Origin: Phytoactinopolyspora halotolerans
Lineage (GTDB): Bacteria; Actinomycetota; Actinomycetes; Jiangellales; Jiangellaceae
Length of the DNA: 64,000 nucleotides
Assembly (NCBI RefSeq): GCF_010550675.1
Contig: NZ_JAAGOA010000023.1
Location: forward strand, 8,335 to 72,334
Direction of reading: 5' to 3'
Shown here piece after piece: positions 18,263 to 26,975 of the stretch; position 1 is the first letter of the stretch; each line of letters starts with the position of its first letter. Below the pieces are notes generated by a model. It ran no database searches and was not told where the DNA came from. It was given only the letters and a program-made list of their open reading frames with translations. A program made the position numbers and the translations under genes.

Positions 18263-18984
18263 CAGGTCTCCCTTCCGGTCGTGGCCGCCTCGGTCCCGGA
18301 TACGCCCGGCGCGGTCCCCGCCGTGCGCAGGTCACGCCCGAGTTCTCCGAATCGGTCCAGCACCCGCCAGGCATCGGCCGGCATCGAGCGGCCGGCGGCG
18401 GCGCGCTCACGGCAGTAGTCCGCCACCATGCGCGCGAGCTCGGTGTCGGCGCGGGCGCCGAGTTCGGCCACCGCGTCCAGGGGAACCCCGACGAACAGGC
18501 ACTTCAGCACGCCCTGACGCCAGCTGTCCGGGTCGAGGTGGCGGGCGCCGTACGGACCCATGGCGGCCGCCACCAGCCGGACGTCGTTGGTCCGCAGCGC
18601 GTCTTCCACCAGCGGCAGTGACACCGCGCTCATCCCCGCCCCGGTGTCCAGGGCGGACAGCGCCCGCAGCACCGCCCGCTTCTCGTCCGCGTCGCCGTAC
18701 CGGTACAGCTGAGCGAGCTCGTGCGTGAACCGTTCCGGGTCGTCCGCCCACATCGACGCGAGCGCCGCGAGCAGGGCCGTGCGTGCCTGATCCTCCAGCC
18801 GGGGACGCTTCACTCCGTCCGGATCGTCCGGATCGGCGGGTCCTCTGGCAACCCGCCGTGCCACGGCCGGAAAGATGGTCGAGATTCGTCGAGGGTCATC
18901 GGCGAGTTCCTGGACCAGCTCGTCCAGGCGTCTGCTCGCTGTGGCGTCCAAGTCGGGCGCGGACCGCGCCTCCCGCGTGCTCAT
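18262..18984 (-). CDS. EboA-domain protein
   Basis: A 240-residue all-helical protein without membrane segments. The stretches RYGDADEKRAVLRAL, LVEDALRTNDVRLVAAA, LDPDSWRQGVLKCLFVGVPL and LARMVADYCRERAAAGR match the EboA family pattern. EboA has no assigned biochemical role. It probably acts as a scaffold or cofactor for the prenyltransferase/TIM-barrel proteins of its cluster. It lies 30 bases after the isomerase gene and overlaps the TatD gene by one base. Confidence 0.75.
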   Translation of the reverse strand: MSTREARSAPDLDATASRRLDELVQELADDPRRISTIFPAVARRVARGPADPDDPDGVKRPRLEDQARTALLAALASMWADDPERFTHELAQLYRYGDADEKRAVLRALSALDTGAGMSAVSLPLVEDALRTNDVRLVAAAMGPYGARHLDPDSWRQGVLKCLFVGVPLDAVAELGARADTELARMVADYCRERAAAGRSMPADAWRVLDRFGELGRDLRTAGTAPGVSGTEAATTGRET

Positions 18985-19014
18985 GCTCCGTACACCTCCA
19001 TGTGGACGAACCGG

Positions 19015-19932
19015 TCAGGTAGCGGCGCTGCGTGCCTCCCTCCGCCCCGGGTTGCCGCGGACGGACTCGGCCTCGGCCAGTGCCGCGGAAAGCGCCTCCA
19101 GCGAGTGCGCGGCCACCACCGGCGCCGCGTGGCCATGCCGCGGAAGCTCCACCGAGGCCAACCCGGTGTAGCCCACGTCGAGCAGCGCGCCCAGCGTCTG
19201 AGGCAGGTCCACCTCGCCGTCGCCGAACTCCAGGTGCTCGTGAACGCCCCGGACCATGTCGTCGAGTTGCACGTTGGCCAGCCACGGCCCGGCCGCCCGC
19301 ACGCACTCCTCCGGCGGATCGGACTCGTTGCAGACCAGGTGGCCGGTGTCGACGGTCACGCCGAGCCGCTCCGGCGAACCCAGCCGCCGGCGCAGCTCCA
19401 GCACGCCGTCCACCCGGTCCACGAACATCCCCGGTTCCGGCTCGAACGCGCAGACCACGCCACGCAGGTCGGCCTCGGCCAGCACCTGGTCCACCCCGGC
19501 CAGCAGCCGGTCCCAGCCCTGCTGGACCGAGGTTCCCGGCGGGAGCGTGCCGGACCAGAACGAGACCGCTTCGGCACCCAGCTCGGCACCGATGCGCACC
19601 GCGCGGCACAGCAGGTCCACCCGCCGCTCCCGCCCGTGCGTGGAGACCAGCGTCGGCTCGTGTTTGTGCCACGGATCCAGGACGTACCGGGCTCCGGTCT
19701 CGATCACCACCGCCAGGCCCAGCTCATCCAGCCGGCGTGCCACCGCGGCGGTCCGCGCCTCCAGATCCGGCGCGAACGGATCGAGGTGCGGGTGGTCCAC
19801 GGTCAGCGCGACGCCCTCGTAGCCCAGCCCGGCGATCACCGCCAGCGCGTCGTCCAGCCGGTGACTGCCGAATCCATTCGTCCCGTACCCGAAGCGCAGG
19901 CTCATGCCTTCTGGTCGCGCTCCGCTCCTCAT
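19015..19932 (-). CDS. Sugar phosphate isomerase/epimerase-like TIM barrel of the ebo-like cluster
   Basis: About 305 residues from the ATG at 19932, which overlaps the UbiA stop as ATGA; a second ATG at 19905 (MSLRFGYGTNGFGSHRL) is the likely mature-sequence equivalent. AP-endonuclease-2 fold signs are VVIETGARYVLDP, AVSFWSGTLPPG, CAFEPEPGMFV (metal Glu), GVTVDTGHLVCNE (Asp/His) and LASVELPRHGH (final Glu). It is distinct from EboE in the same operon, so the cluster encodes two barrels. The first ten codons belong to a short DNA repeat shared with the permease start at 10771. Substrate is unknown. Confidence 0.8.
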   Translation of the reverse strand: MRSGARPEGMSLRFGYGTNGFGSHRLDDALAVIAGLGYEGVALTVDHPHLDPFAPDLEARTAAVARRLDELGLAVVIETGARYVLDPWHKHEPTLVSTHGRERRVDLLCRAVRIGAELGAEAVSFWSGTLPPGTSVQQGWDRLLAGVDQVLAEADLRGVVCAFEPEPGMFVDRVDGVLELRRRLGSPERLGVTVDTGHLVCNESDPPEECVRAAGPWLANVQLDDMVRGVHEHLEFGDGEVDLPQTLGALLDVGYTGLASVELPRHGHAAPVVAAHSLEALSAALAEAESVRGNPGRREARSAAT

Positions 19933-20858
19933 GTCGGCGACACCACCTTCGACGCGAGCCGTGCCACCGGCCCGGCCGCCAGCAGGCCCGCCGCGAGCCC
20001 CGGCGCGCCGGCCCGCGCGGCCAGCGCCGACTGCAGCATGATGATGCCGCGTACCCCGGATCCGGTCGCGCTGCGCACGGTCGCCGCGTCCGGATTGCTC
20101 GCCGCCGCGGCCTGGCTCCGCCCGACCACCGCCGCATACGCGCCGGCCAAGCCGGCACCGGCCCACCGTGCCACTCGCGCGGAACGCGACGACACTGACG
20201 ATGACGATGACCACGACGTCGCCGCCGACGACGCCGATGACGACGACCAGCGCCGCCAGCGCGGCACGGCGGCCACGCCCGCCGACGCGGCGGTTCCGAC
20301 CAGCGCCGTGTACGCCGCAGCGGGCGACGCCCCGTGCACCTCGCCACGGCTGAGCCCGGTGACCGCGGCCGTGTGCACGGTCACCGCCAGGCAGGGCAGC
20401 GCCGCGGGCCGCCATCGCCCACCGGCGCCCAGCAGGACGTCCAATCCTCGCGCGGCGGCCATGACCGCCGGCCCCGCACGGGTGGACTTGGCCGCCAGAT
20501 CGTACGTCCACACCGCTGCCGCAAGCGGCACCGCCACCCGCAACGCCGTCCGCCCGCCGGCGTACGCCGCCACCCCGAGGCCGGCGCCGGTCAACCCGGC
20601 CGCCAGCGCCAACGCCTCCTCCGGTCGGACCCGGCCGGACGGGATGGGCCGCTCCGGCCGCTCGTCCCGGTCCAGGTCGCGGTCAGCGTAGTCGTTCAGG
20701 GCCATGCCGGCCCAGTACAGGCAGGTCGACGCGACCGGCAGCGCCCATGTGCGCCGGCCCAGCGGCCAGCCCGTCGTCGCGGCCGCGCACAACGTGTCGC
20801 CGGGTACGGTGAGTGCCGCGGGCAGCCGCACCAGCTCGGCCGCGTCGCGGGCTCTCAT
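19929..20858 (-). CDS. UbiA-family prenyltransferase (EboC / SCO3242-like)
   Basis: A 309-residue integral membrane prenyltransferase. The first aspartate-rich motif is NDYADRDLDRDERPERPIPSG; the second conserved block is YDLAAKSTRAGP, typical of the EboC branch and different from the usual second DxxxD. AARGLDVLLG follows. These enzymes transfer a prenyl chain from a diphosphate to a polar or aromatic acceptor. Between two predicted helices (about residues 200-231) lies a run of mostly Ser residues encoded by a triplet-rich tract at 20187-20254; another frame across the tract is strongly hydrophobic, so a compensated frameshift or slippage is possible. Both ends overlap neighbours by four bases. 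Confidence 0.82.
   Translation of the reverse strand: MRARDAAELVRLPAALTVPGDTLCAAATTGWPLGRRTWALPVASTCLYWAGMALNDYADRDLDRDERPERPIPSGRVRPEEALALAAGLTGAGLGVAAYAGGRTALRVAVPLAAAVWTYDLAAKSTRAGPAVMAAARGLDVLLGAGGRWRPAALPCLAVTVHTAAVTGLSRGEVHGASPAAAYTALVGTAASAGVAAVPRWRRWSSSSASSAATSWSSSSSVSSRSARVARWAGAGLAGAYAAVVGRSQAAAASNPDAATVRSATGSGVRGIIMLQSALAARAGAPGLAAGLLAAGPVARLASKVVSPT
20187..20254. repeat. GAC/GAT triplet-rich tract inside the prenyltransferase gene
   Basis: The plus strand reads mostly GAC, GAT and GCC triplets. Depending on frame it gives Ser-rich, Asp-rich or Val/Ile-rich peptide. The prenyltransferase frame gives the Ser-rich version in an otherwise ordinary membrane protein. Confidence 0.6.
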
Positions 20859-22051
20859 CGGCGCTCCTCAGCCTCGGCCAGCTCGGCGCACCAGGTGCGC
20901 AACGCCTCCCACTGCTCGCTCAGCGCGTGCACGTCGCTGCCGGCCGGGTCCTTGAAGAAGAAGCCCAACGCCGCCTGCGGGCCGACCCGGCCCGCCTGGT
21001 GCGCGCGAGCCACCAACCGCGCCAGGTCCAGCACCAGCGGCGCCGCCAGCGCCGAGTCACAGCCGGTCCAGGTGAACTGCAGCGACATCCGCGCCCCGAG
21101 GAAGCCCTCGAAGGACACCATGTCCCAGGCCGTCTTCCAGTCGCCCAGGTCGGGCACGTAGTCGATGTGCAGTGGCCCGTCGACCCGGTGCCCGAGGATG
21201 GCTTCCAGACCCTGGCCCTTGGTGGCCGTCTTGCTCACCGCGTTGGCCGGGTCCGCCAGGGTCCGGCCGTCTCCCCCGCCCAGCAGGTTCATCGACGACC
21301 ACGACCGCACCTTCAGCGCGCGCATCGCGAACATCGGCGCGAGCACCGTCTTCAACAACGTCTCACCGGTCTTGCCGTCCGAGCCCGCCCATGGAAGGCC
21401 GACCGTCTCGGCGAGCTCCGCCAGCGCCGGCAGCCGCGGTCCCGGGCTCGGGGTGAACGCCACCACCGAACAGTCCGCGCGCAGCGCCGCATACGCGTAC
21501 AGCGAACTCGCCGGCAGCGGGGACTCGCCCGCGTCCAGCGCCTGCTCCAGGCCGTCCAGCGTCAGCAGCTCCGGAGTGACCCGTACCGGCGGCTCGGTGC
21601 TGGACACATCGACCACCACCACCCGGTCCAGCCCGTTGTCCTCACGGAACGCGCGCAGATCGGCCGTCAGAGCCGCCGCGATCTCGCGTTGTGGCCGCTC
21701 CGACCCGGTCACCCCCGGCCGGATCCGCGCATCGACGCGGGCCAGCTCCGTCGCCAATGCGGCGGGCAGCCCATGCGGCACCACCCCCGCGTCCACCAGC
21801 GCCTCCACCCGCTTCGGCAACGACACGTCCGAGACGTCGTGACCGCCAAACTGGAGCCCGGCCAGCTCCGGCAGGCCGGCGACGGCCACCTCGGGCAGCC
21901 GGCTGACCATTCCCGTCTCGCCCGCCAGCCCGGCCCGGACGGCCAGGGCACCGGCGATGGCCGTGGCCCCCACCGACCCGCGAGCTCCGACGAACCAGAC
22001 CCCGACCCGGGCACCTTCTGGACCTGGAACTGGTGTATTCGTTTCCGTCAC
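20855..22051 (-). CDS. myo-Inositol-1-phosphate synthase family protein
   Basis: A 398-residue inositol-3-phosphate synthase-family enzyme. In characterised members it converts glucose 6-phosphate to inositol phosphate by NAD-dependent oxidation, aldol cyclisation and reduction. VWFVGARGSVGATA is the NAD loop, VDVSSTEPP and GSDGKTGETLLKT are core motifs, and NLLGGGDG and HIDYVPDLGDWKTAWDM cover the active site. The start is the GTG at 22051, with AAGGAGG five bases upstream; longer in-frame openings run into the promoter. It is the first gene of the eight-gene ebo-like operon. It may provide a cyclitol acceptor for the prenyltransferase, standing in for the EboD cyclase found elsewhere. Confidence 0.85.
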   Translation of the reverse strand: MTETNTPVPGPEGARVGVWFVGARGSVGATAIAGALAVRAGLAGETGMVSRLPEVAVAGLPELAGLQFGGHDVSDVSLPKRVEALVDAGVVPHGLPAALATELARVDARIRPGVTGSERPQREIAAALTADLRAFREDNGLDRVVVVDVSSTEPPVRVTPELLTLDGLEQALDAGESPLPASSLYAYAALRADCSVVAFTPSPGPRLPALAELAETVGLPWAGSDGKTGETLLKTVLAPMFAMRALKVRSWSSMNLLGGGDGRTLADPANAVSKTATKGQGLEAILGHRVDGPLHIDYVPDLGDWKTAWDMVSFEGFLGARMSLQFTWTGCDSALAAPLVLDLARLVARAHQAGRVGPQAALGFFFKDPAGSDVHALSEQWEALRTWCAELAEAEERR

Positions 22052-22170
22052 ACATGCCTCCTTGGTGGTGACGACGCGCCACAGGACCGGCGTGCCACCG
22101 GTGACCGTGGAGAGACGACGCGAACGCGGACATCCCTTCTCACTGACACCCCTTCCAGGGTGTGTTTGGA

Positions 22171-22200
22171 AACCTATTGTTGAGATCAGTGTCAGGTCAA
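22171..22200 (-). promoter_or_regulatory. Candidate promoter of the ebo-like operon
   Basis: On the minus strand TTGACC (22195-22200) and TAGGTT (22171-22176) are 18 bases apart, giving a leader of about 110 bases before the GTG at 22051. The -10 is followed by TCC, exactly as in the second promoter at 28044-28073. Confidence 0.5.
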
Positions 22201-22206
22201 TAAGTT

Positions 22207-22229
22207 CTTTCGCAGTATCTTTGCGAAAG
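22207..22229. promoter_or_regulatory. Palindromic operator upstream of the ebo-like operon promoter
   Basis: CTTTCGCA (22207-22214) and TGCGAAAG (22222-22229) form a perfect 8-base inverted repeat around a 7-base centre, ending six bases before the -35 box. The site at 28082-28116 carries the same CTTTCG/CGAAAG half-sites next to a matching promoter. The regulator is unknown; ROK or LacI-type binding is possible. Confidence 0.5.
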
Positions 22230-22324
22230 ATTGTCGTACTTGATCCGCTTCCAGGCAATATGCCGCGTGAAACCGGAGGAGACGCGTCTCAGCGTTCGAC
22301 ATTTTCGACGATCCCCATGCGTGC

Positions 22325-22358
22325 GCCCTGCCCGCCGGATCGGTCCGGCGGGCAGGGC
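22325..22358. terminator. Strong hairpin terminator after the beta-solenoid-like gene
   Basis: GCCCTGCCCGCCGGA (22325-22339) pairs perfectly over 15 bases with 22344-22358 around a four-base TCGG loop. It lies 35 bases past the stop of the gene ending at 22393. It also separates that transcript from the ebo-like operon promoter. Confidence 0.8.
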
Positions 22359-22392
22359 TCGTCTCCGCGCTCAGGAGTTCTGGAAGAGGCTC

Positions 22393-23343
22393 TTAGTCGG
22401 CGAAGGCATCACCGGCCTCCTCGGCGGCCTTCTCACTGGCCACCGTCCGCTTCTCGATCTCGTCCCGCACCTGTGCCTTCCGCTGGACCACCTCGGCCTG
22501 GACGCCGCGGCTGAGCGCTCTCGCGGATACCGCCGCGCCGTCGCAGTCGTTGCCGCCGCGGACCCGGTTGTCGGCGACGACGGGCGCGGGGTCATTGCCG
22601 GAGCAGGTGAGGTCCCCGCGGATGACGTTGCCGACCACGGAGGACGGACCGGTGTTGTCCGTCAGCGAGACGTTCCCACCGAACACGTTGAACGCGCAGT
22701 CGGACACCGTGCCGGCGCCGAGCTGGAGCAGCGTGCTGTTGCCGGTGAACGACGCGTCACCGTCGATCTCCGAGGCACAGACCACGCCACCGAGTTCCGC
22801 GCCGCTGATGCTCAGACCGCGCTCCACCACTGTGTCATAGACGTCGGTGAGGAGGTCACCGTCGGTGGTCAGATTCCGCGCCACCCTGCCGGACTCGATG
22901 AACGTCTCACCATCGGCGGACGTGACGTTACCGCCGTGCACCGATCCGAGGCTGTAGTAGAAGCCCGCGTCGGCCGAGTTCACGACGCCGGAGTGTGTGC
23001 TCGTCTCCGAGTACACCCCGAACGCCGAGTTGAGCCTCGTGTTCCCCGCCACCGAGGTGTCCACGACGCTGGCGAAGCCGTTGGGCCGCACCACCAGGTT
23101 GCCTTCGACCGTCGCGTCTTCGAGCAGCAGGTTTCCGTCCGCCCGCACCGTCGCGTTGCCCTGGATGACCACGTCGATCAGTTCGCACGAAGCGCCGGCC
23201 TTCACGACCAGATCTCCGGGCACCGTCACGTTCGACGCCGTCCCGTCGCACACGGTCGTCAAGGCCGCCTGCGACGGCGTCGCCAGGCCTACCGCGCCCA
23301 GACCCGCCACTGCTGAGATGACCACAATCCGTTTGACCCGCAT
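22393..23343 (-). CDS. Secreted protein with repetitive beta-solenoid-like sequence, unknown function
   Basis: A 316-residue exported protein. The start is the ATG at 23343 with AAGGGGAA upstream. Residues 1-26 (MRVKRIVVISAVAG, then ATPSQA) form a Sec signal peptide. The mature protein repeats short valine/asparagine/glycine strands such as NVTVPGDLVVKAG, NATVRADGNLLLEDATVEGNL and GNTRLNSA, as expected for a parallel beta-helix or bactofilin-like solenoid. Two cysteine pairs could form disulfides. The last 45 residues are a charged helix (VVQRKAQVRDEIEKRTVASEK). It has its own terminators on both sides. I do not recognise a named family. Confidence 0.7.
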   Translation of the reverse strand: MRVKRIVVISAVAGLGAVGLATPSQAALTTVCDGTASNVTVPGDLVVKAGASCELIDVVIQGNATVRADGNLLLEDATVEGNLVVRPNGFASVVDTSVAGNTRLNSAFGVYSETSTHSGVVNSADAGFYYSLGSVHGGNVTSADGETFIESGRVARNLTTDGDLLTDVYDTVVERGLSISGAELGGVVCASEIDGDASFTGNSTLLQLGAGTVSDCAFNVFGGNVSLTDNTGPSSVVGNVIRGDLTCSGNDPAPVVADNRVRGGNDCDGAAVSARALSRGVQAEVVQRKAQVRDEIEKRTVASEKAAEEAGDAFAD

Positions 23344-23463
23344 CGCTGTTCCCCTTGTCTTGTGAGCTGATGGGTTTCCGTCGTGGTGTGTGTACTGATG
23401 TGGAATCGCTGATATCGAGATCCGGCCAGAGGCGCCTCCTGCGGCAGACGACGGGTGGTGGTT

Positions 23464-23502
23464 GCCCCGCTCGTGGCTCCGGCTATCCGCCACGAGCGGG
23501 GC
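23464..23502. terminator. Hairpin terminator after the third dehydrogenase gene
   Basis: GCCCCGCTCGTGGC (23464-23477) pairs perfectly over 14 bases with 23489-23502; the loop is 11 bases. It begins 14 bases past the stop at 23516. Confidence 0.8.
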
Positions 23503-23515
23503 GGCTCGTAGGGAT

Positions 23516-26500
23516 CTAGCCGGACAGCTGAGCGATCAACGCCTCAGCCTGATGGACAAGGACATCGCGGGCGGCCGCATCGGAGACATACCTGGAGTCG
23601 GCGGCGGTCCGGATGAACTTCTCCAGCTCGCCGACGGCCTGCTTGGACCTGCCGTCTTCGAGGTGCTTGGCTGCGGTGTCCAGCCGTGCGTGCAGCAGGA
23701 CCGCCGTGCTCGGCCGGTCGATCGCGCCGGTGGCCAGGTAGCCGTCGATGATCGCCCCCAGGTCCGCCAGCGACGTCGTCACCACGAATCCGACGGACGT
23801 GCTGGCCTGCAGACCGGCCTCGTCGGTGACCGTGACGACCAGCTCGTGCTCGCCGACCGAGAGGGTCCACAGCTCCAGCGTCCCCGCCTGCACAGGTTCG
23901 CCGTCGAGCGACGCCTGGACCGCGGCCACGCCGGAGGTGGCGTCGTCGCCGCCGAAGTCGAGCTCCAGTGTCTCGCTCGCGGGATACTCGGCCCCGTCCT
24001 CGACACCGTCCACCGACACGGTCGGCGCCGTCTTGTCGATCTTGATATCGACGGAACCTGCCTCGGAGACGTTGCCACCGTTGTCCGTGGCTCGGTAGTG
24101 CACCGTTGTGGTGCCCTCCGCGCTGACGGTCAGCGGGTTGTTCGCGTTGCTCCAGGTGTTGCCGCCGTCGAGCGACCGCTGGCGGCCGGCCACCGTGCCG
24201 TTGTCGGTGGCGGTGACGGCGACCGAGACGTTGCTCGTGTACCAGCCGTTCGCACCGTTCGGCTCGGCCGGGTTGAGAACCACGCTCACCTCCGGCGGCG
24301 TGACGTCGGCGATGCCGTCCCCGATGAACCGGAACTCGTCCACGTCGACGCCGCTGGTGGAGGTGATGTACAGCCGGCCGCTGCCCTCGGGCACGTCGGT
24401 CAGGTCCGTCTCCACCTCGGTCCAGCCACCGCCGTCCCGGAAGGTCGCCGTCGCGAACGCAGGCGCCTTGGGATCGTTCCAGCGCAGCGACAGCGTGCCC
24501 CGTCCGACGGCACGGGTGACCAGGCCGTCGATGCCGTCGAAATCGACCGGGTCGAAGGCGATCCAGTCGCCGGCCCCGAACGAGGTCACCTTCCGCAGCC
24601 CGCGGGCGGTCTCGTCGTCGACGATCTCGACGCCACTGGTCTCGTCCGCCCATTCGGCCTGCTGTGTCTTCGGGTTCAGGACGATCGCGGCCTCCCCGCG
24701 CGCCGGCGGGACGCCGTTGTGTCCTCCGTCGGTGTACCCGACGACGAGCGCGCCGTAGATGTTCTCGGTCTCGCCGTGCTCGGGGGCGTCAGCCGGCGTC
24801 GGCACGCCGAACGTGCACCCCGATCCGGAACTCAGCGGGTGGGCGTGCTCGTCATGGCCGAGCCCGAAGCTCCACTGGACGCGGGAGCAGACCGGTGTGC
24901 TGCCGTCTTCAGGGTCGTCGACGCCGACCGTCACCGGCACCGCCTGGCCCCAGTCGAAGAACCCGCCGTCCGGTGCGCTCAGGGAGACCGTCGGCGCGAC
25001 GTTGCCGACCGTGATCTGCGCACTGGTCAGGCCGAACTTCCCGGACGGGTCGGTCACCCGCAGCCGGGCGTCGAACTGGCCGAGCTCGGTGTAGGTGTGC
25101 GACACGGTCGCACCCGACGCGTCGAACGATCCGTCGCCGTCGAAGTCCCAGTCGTAGGTGAGCTGCGCTCCCTCCGGGTCACGCGAGCCGGTGCCATCGA
25201 AATCGACGGTCAACGGTGCCTCGCTGCTGGAGATCGGGTCCGCACTGATCCGCGCCTGCGGCGTCTTGTTGCCCTCGGCGTAGTCGACCCGGTAGAGGCC
25301 GGCGTCGGGGTTCTGCCGGAAGAAGCCGTCGCCGTACTCCAGGACGTAGAGCGAACCGTCCGGCCCGAACTCCATGTCCATCGGGTTGTCCCAGATCGGC
25401 TGGACGACCTGGTTCAGGTGTGCGTTCGGGAGGAAGTTCACGATCTCCGTGACCTCGCCGTCGGCGGCGAGATCCGAGGTGAAGACCGCGACGTAGTCCT
25501 GCGAGAACTCGCCGAAGAAGGACTTGCCGTCCCAGTACTCCGGGAACTTCGAGACCGAGGGGCTGTCCGCGTCGTACCGGTACACCGGTCCACCCATCGG
25601 GCCCTGCCCACGGGCCGGACCGAACGCGGTCAGCTCCGGCCACGGCTGGTGATGGTCGTCATCGCCGTAGTACAGCTGCGGAGCCGTCGCCGGCGGTACC
25701 TGGCTCAGCCCGGTGTTCCAGCGGGAGTTGTTGACCGCGCCCGCGTCGCAATCGAACCACTCGCCGGGCGTGGCGGTGGCGAAGTCCCACTCGTTGTAAT
25801 TCGCATTCGGCCCGTGGCAGTAGGGCCAGCCGCCGTTCATCGGCACGGTCGTGCTCTGCCACTCGACGAAGCCCATCGGGCCGCGTTGCTCGTTCGGTGC
25901 GCCGGCGTCCGGACCGTAGTCGCCCCAGACCAGTGCGCCGGTCTCGGGGTCGTAGTCGATCCGGAACGGGTTGCGCAGGCCCATCACATAGATCTCCGGC
26001 CGCGTGCCGTCGGTTCCCGGCTCGAACAGGTTGCCGTCCGGGATCGTGTACGAGCCGTCCTCTTCGACCTTGATACGCAGGATCTTGCCGCGCAGGTCGT
26101 TGGTGTTGCCTGCACCGCGACGGGCGTCGAAGCCGGGGTTCATCCCGGGAGCGTCGTTGTTCGGGGCGAAGCCGTTCGCCCCCGGCGTGCTCGCGGGCGT
26201 GTTGTCGCCCGTGGACAGGTAGAGGTTGCCGTCCTCATCGAAGGCGATGTCGCCGGCCACGTGGCAACACTGCCCACGCTGCACCTCGACCTTGAGGATG
26301 TCCTGCTTGGTGGAGAGATCGAGCGAGTCGCTCTCCTCGTCCCACTTGAACCGGGCCAGCAGGTTGTAGCCCTTCCATTGGTCCCAGTACTGCTCGGTCT
26401 GCCCGGCCGGAAGCGAATTCGGCGCGTTGCCGGACGGGGTCGTCTCCGGGTACGGAGCCTCCATCACCCGTGGCGCGTACAGCAGGTACACCCATGGGTT

Positions 26501-26836
26501 CTGGTCGAAGTCGGGGTCGAGCGCGATGGTCTGCAGACCGTCTTCGGAGTTGGCGTAGACGTCGATGGTGTTGATCAGCTTCGTGATGCCGGTGCCCGGA
26601 TCGGTCAGCCGGATGTCGCCGTTGCGGGCGGTGTGCAGCACCCGCGAATCGGGCAGCACGGCCAAGTCGATCGGCTCACCGGTATTCTTGCTGAGCAGGA
26701 TCTTCTCGTAGTTGTTCCAGTCGAGCGCATGCTCATGTCCCTCATGCGCCGCAGCGGGCGCGGCGACGGCCAGCATGGCCGCCGGCAGAGCCGCGGCCAG
26801 CATGGCACGCACCAGGAACGAAGGCTTAAGATGCAC
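23516..26836 (-). CDS. Secreted PQQ-type sugar dehydrogenase without ThuA
   Basis: An 1106-residue exported protein starting at a GTG (26836) with AGAGGA eight bases upstream. Domain order: signal peptide 1-29; GSDH beta-propeller about 35-515 with vicinal cysteines and probable catalytic His in CCHVAGD near 190; PKD 522-609; a beta domain 610-700; CBM6-like 720-845; Ig-like repeats 848-1020; helical FIMAH-like tail 1025-1106. It shares the propeller and accessory modules with the three ThuA proteins of the window but lacks ThuA. The family is calcium- and PQQ-dependent; no PQQ synthesis genes are in the window. It follows the Tat isomerase gene by 139 bases that contain two hairpins. Confidence 0.87.
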   Translation of the reverse strand: MHLKPSFLVRAMLAAALPAAMLAVAAPAAAHEGHEHALDWNNYEKILLSKNTGEPIDLAVLPDSRVLHTARNGDIRLTDPGTGITKLINTIDVYANSEDGLQTIALDPDFDQNPWVYLLYAPRVMEAPYPETTPSGNAPNSLPAGQTEQYWDQWKGYNLLARFKWDEESDSLDLSTKQDILKVEVQRGQCCHVAGDIAFDEDGNLYLSTGDNTPASTPGANGFAPNNDAPGMNPGFDARRGAGNTNDLRGKILRIKVEEDGSYTIPDGNLFEPGTDGTRPEIYVMGLRNPFRIDYDPETGALVWGDYGPDAGAPNEQRGPMGFVEWQSTTVPMNGGWPYCHGPNANYNEWDFATATPGEWFDCDAGAVNNSRWNTGLSQVPPATAPQLYYGDDDHHQPWPELTAFGPARGQGPMGGPVYRYDADSPSVSKFPEYWDGKSFFGEFSQDYVAVFTSDLAADGEVTEIVNFLPNAHLNQVVQPIWDNPMDMEFGPDGSLYVLEYGDGFFRQNPDAGLYRVDYAEGNKTPQARISADPISSSEAPLTVDFDGTGSRDPEGAQLTYDWDFDGDGSFDASGATVSHTYTELGQFDARLRVTDPSGKFGLTSAQITVGNVAPTVSLSAPDGGFFDWGQAVPVTVGVDDPEDGSTPVCSRVQWSFGLGHDEHAHPLSSGSGCTFGVPTPADAPEHGETENIYGALVVGYTDGGHNGVPPARGEAAIVLNPKTQQAEWADETSGVEIVDDETARGLRKVTSFGAGDWIAFDPVDFDGIDGLVTRAVGRGTLSLRWNDPKAPAFATATFRDGGGWTEVETDLTDVPEGSGRLYITSTSGVDVDEFRFIGDGIADVTPPEVSVVLNPAEPNGANGWYTSNVSVAVTATDNGTVAGRQRSLDGGNTWSNANNPLTVSAEGTTTVHYRATDNGGNVSEAGSVDIKIDKTAPTVSVDGVEDGAEYPASETLELDFGGDDATSGVAAVQASLDGEPVQAGTLELWTLSVGEHELVVTVTDEAGLQASTSVGFVVTTSLADLGAIIDGYLATGAIDRPSTAVLLHARLDTAAKHLEDGRSKQAVGELEKFIRTAADSRYVSDAAARDVLVHQAEALIAQLSG

Positions 26837-26880
26837 GACGTGGTCCTCTCATCGATGAGGGCTACTGCGATGAGTCGGAC

Positions 26881-26951
26881 TCGCCGCGACCGCGTCTCTC
26901 GCCAAAGGTCCGCGGTCGCGGCGAGCCGGTCGCACCTGCCGGGCAGGTGCG
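26881..26951. terminator. Double hairpin between Tat isomerase and dehydrogenase genes
   Basis: TCGCCGCGACCGCG (26881-26894) pairs with 26911-26924 over 14 bases. A second inverted repeat, CGCACCTGCC (26931-26940) with GGCAGGTGCG (26942-26951), lies nearer the isomerase stop at 26976. They suggest termination, or partial read-through into the dehydrogenase gene. Confidence 0.65.
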
Positions 26952-26975
26952 TGGCGGTGCGGTGAACTGGCGGGT

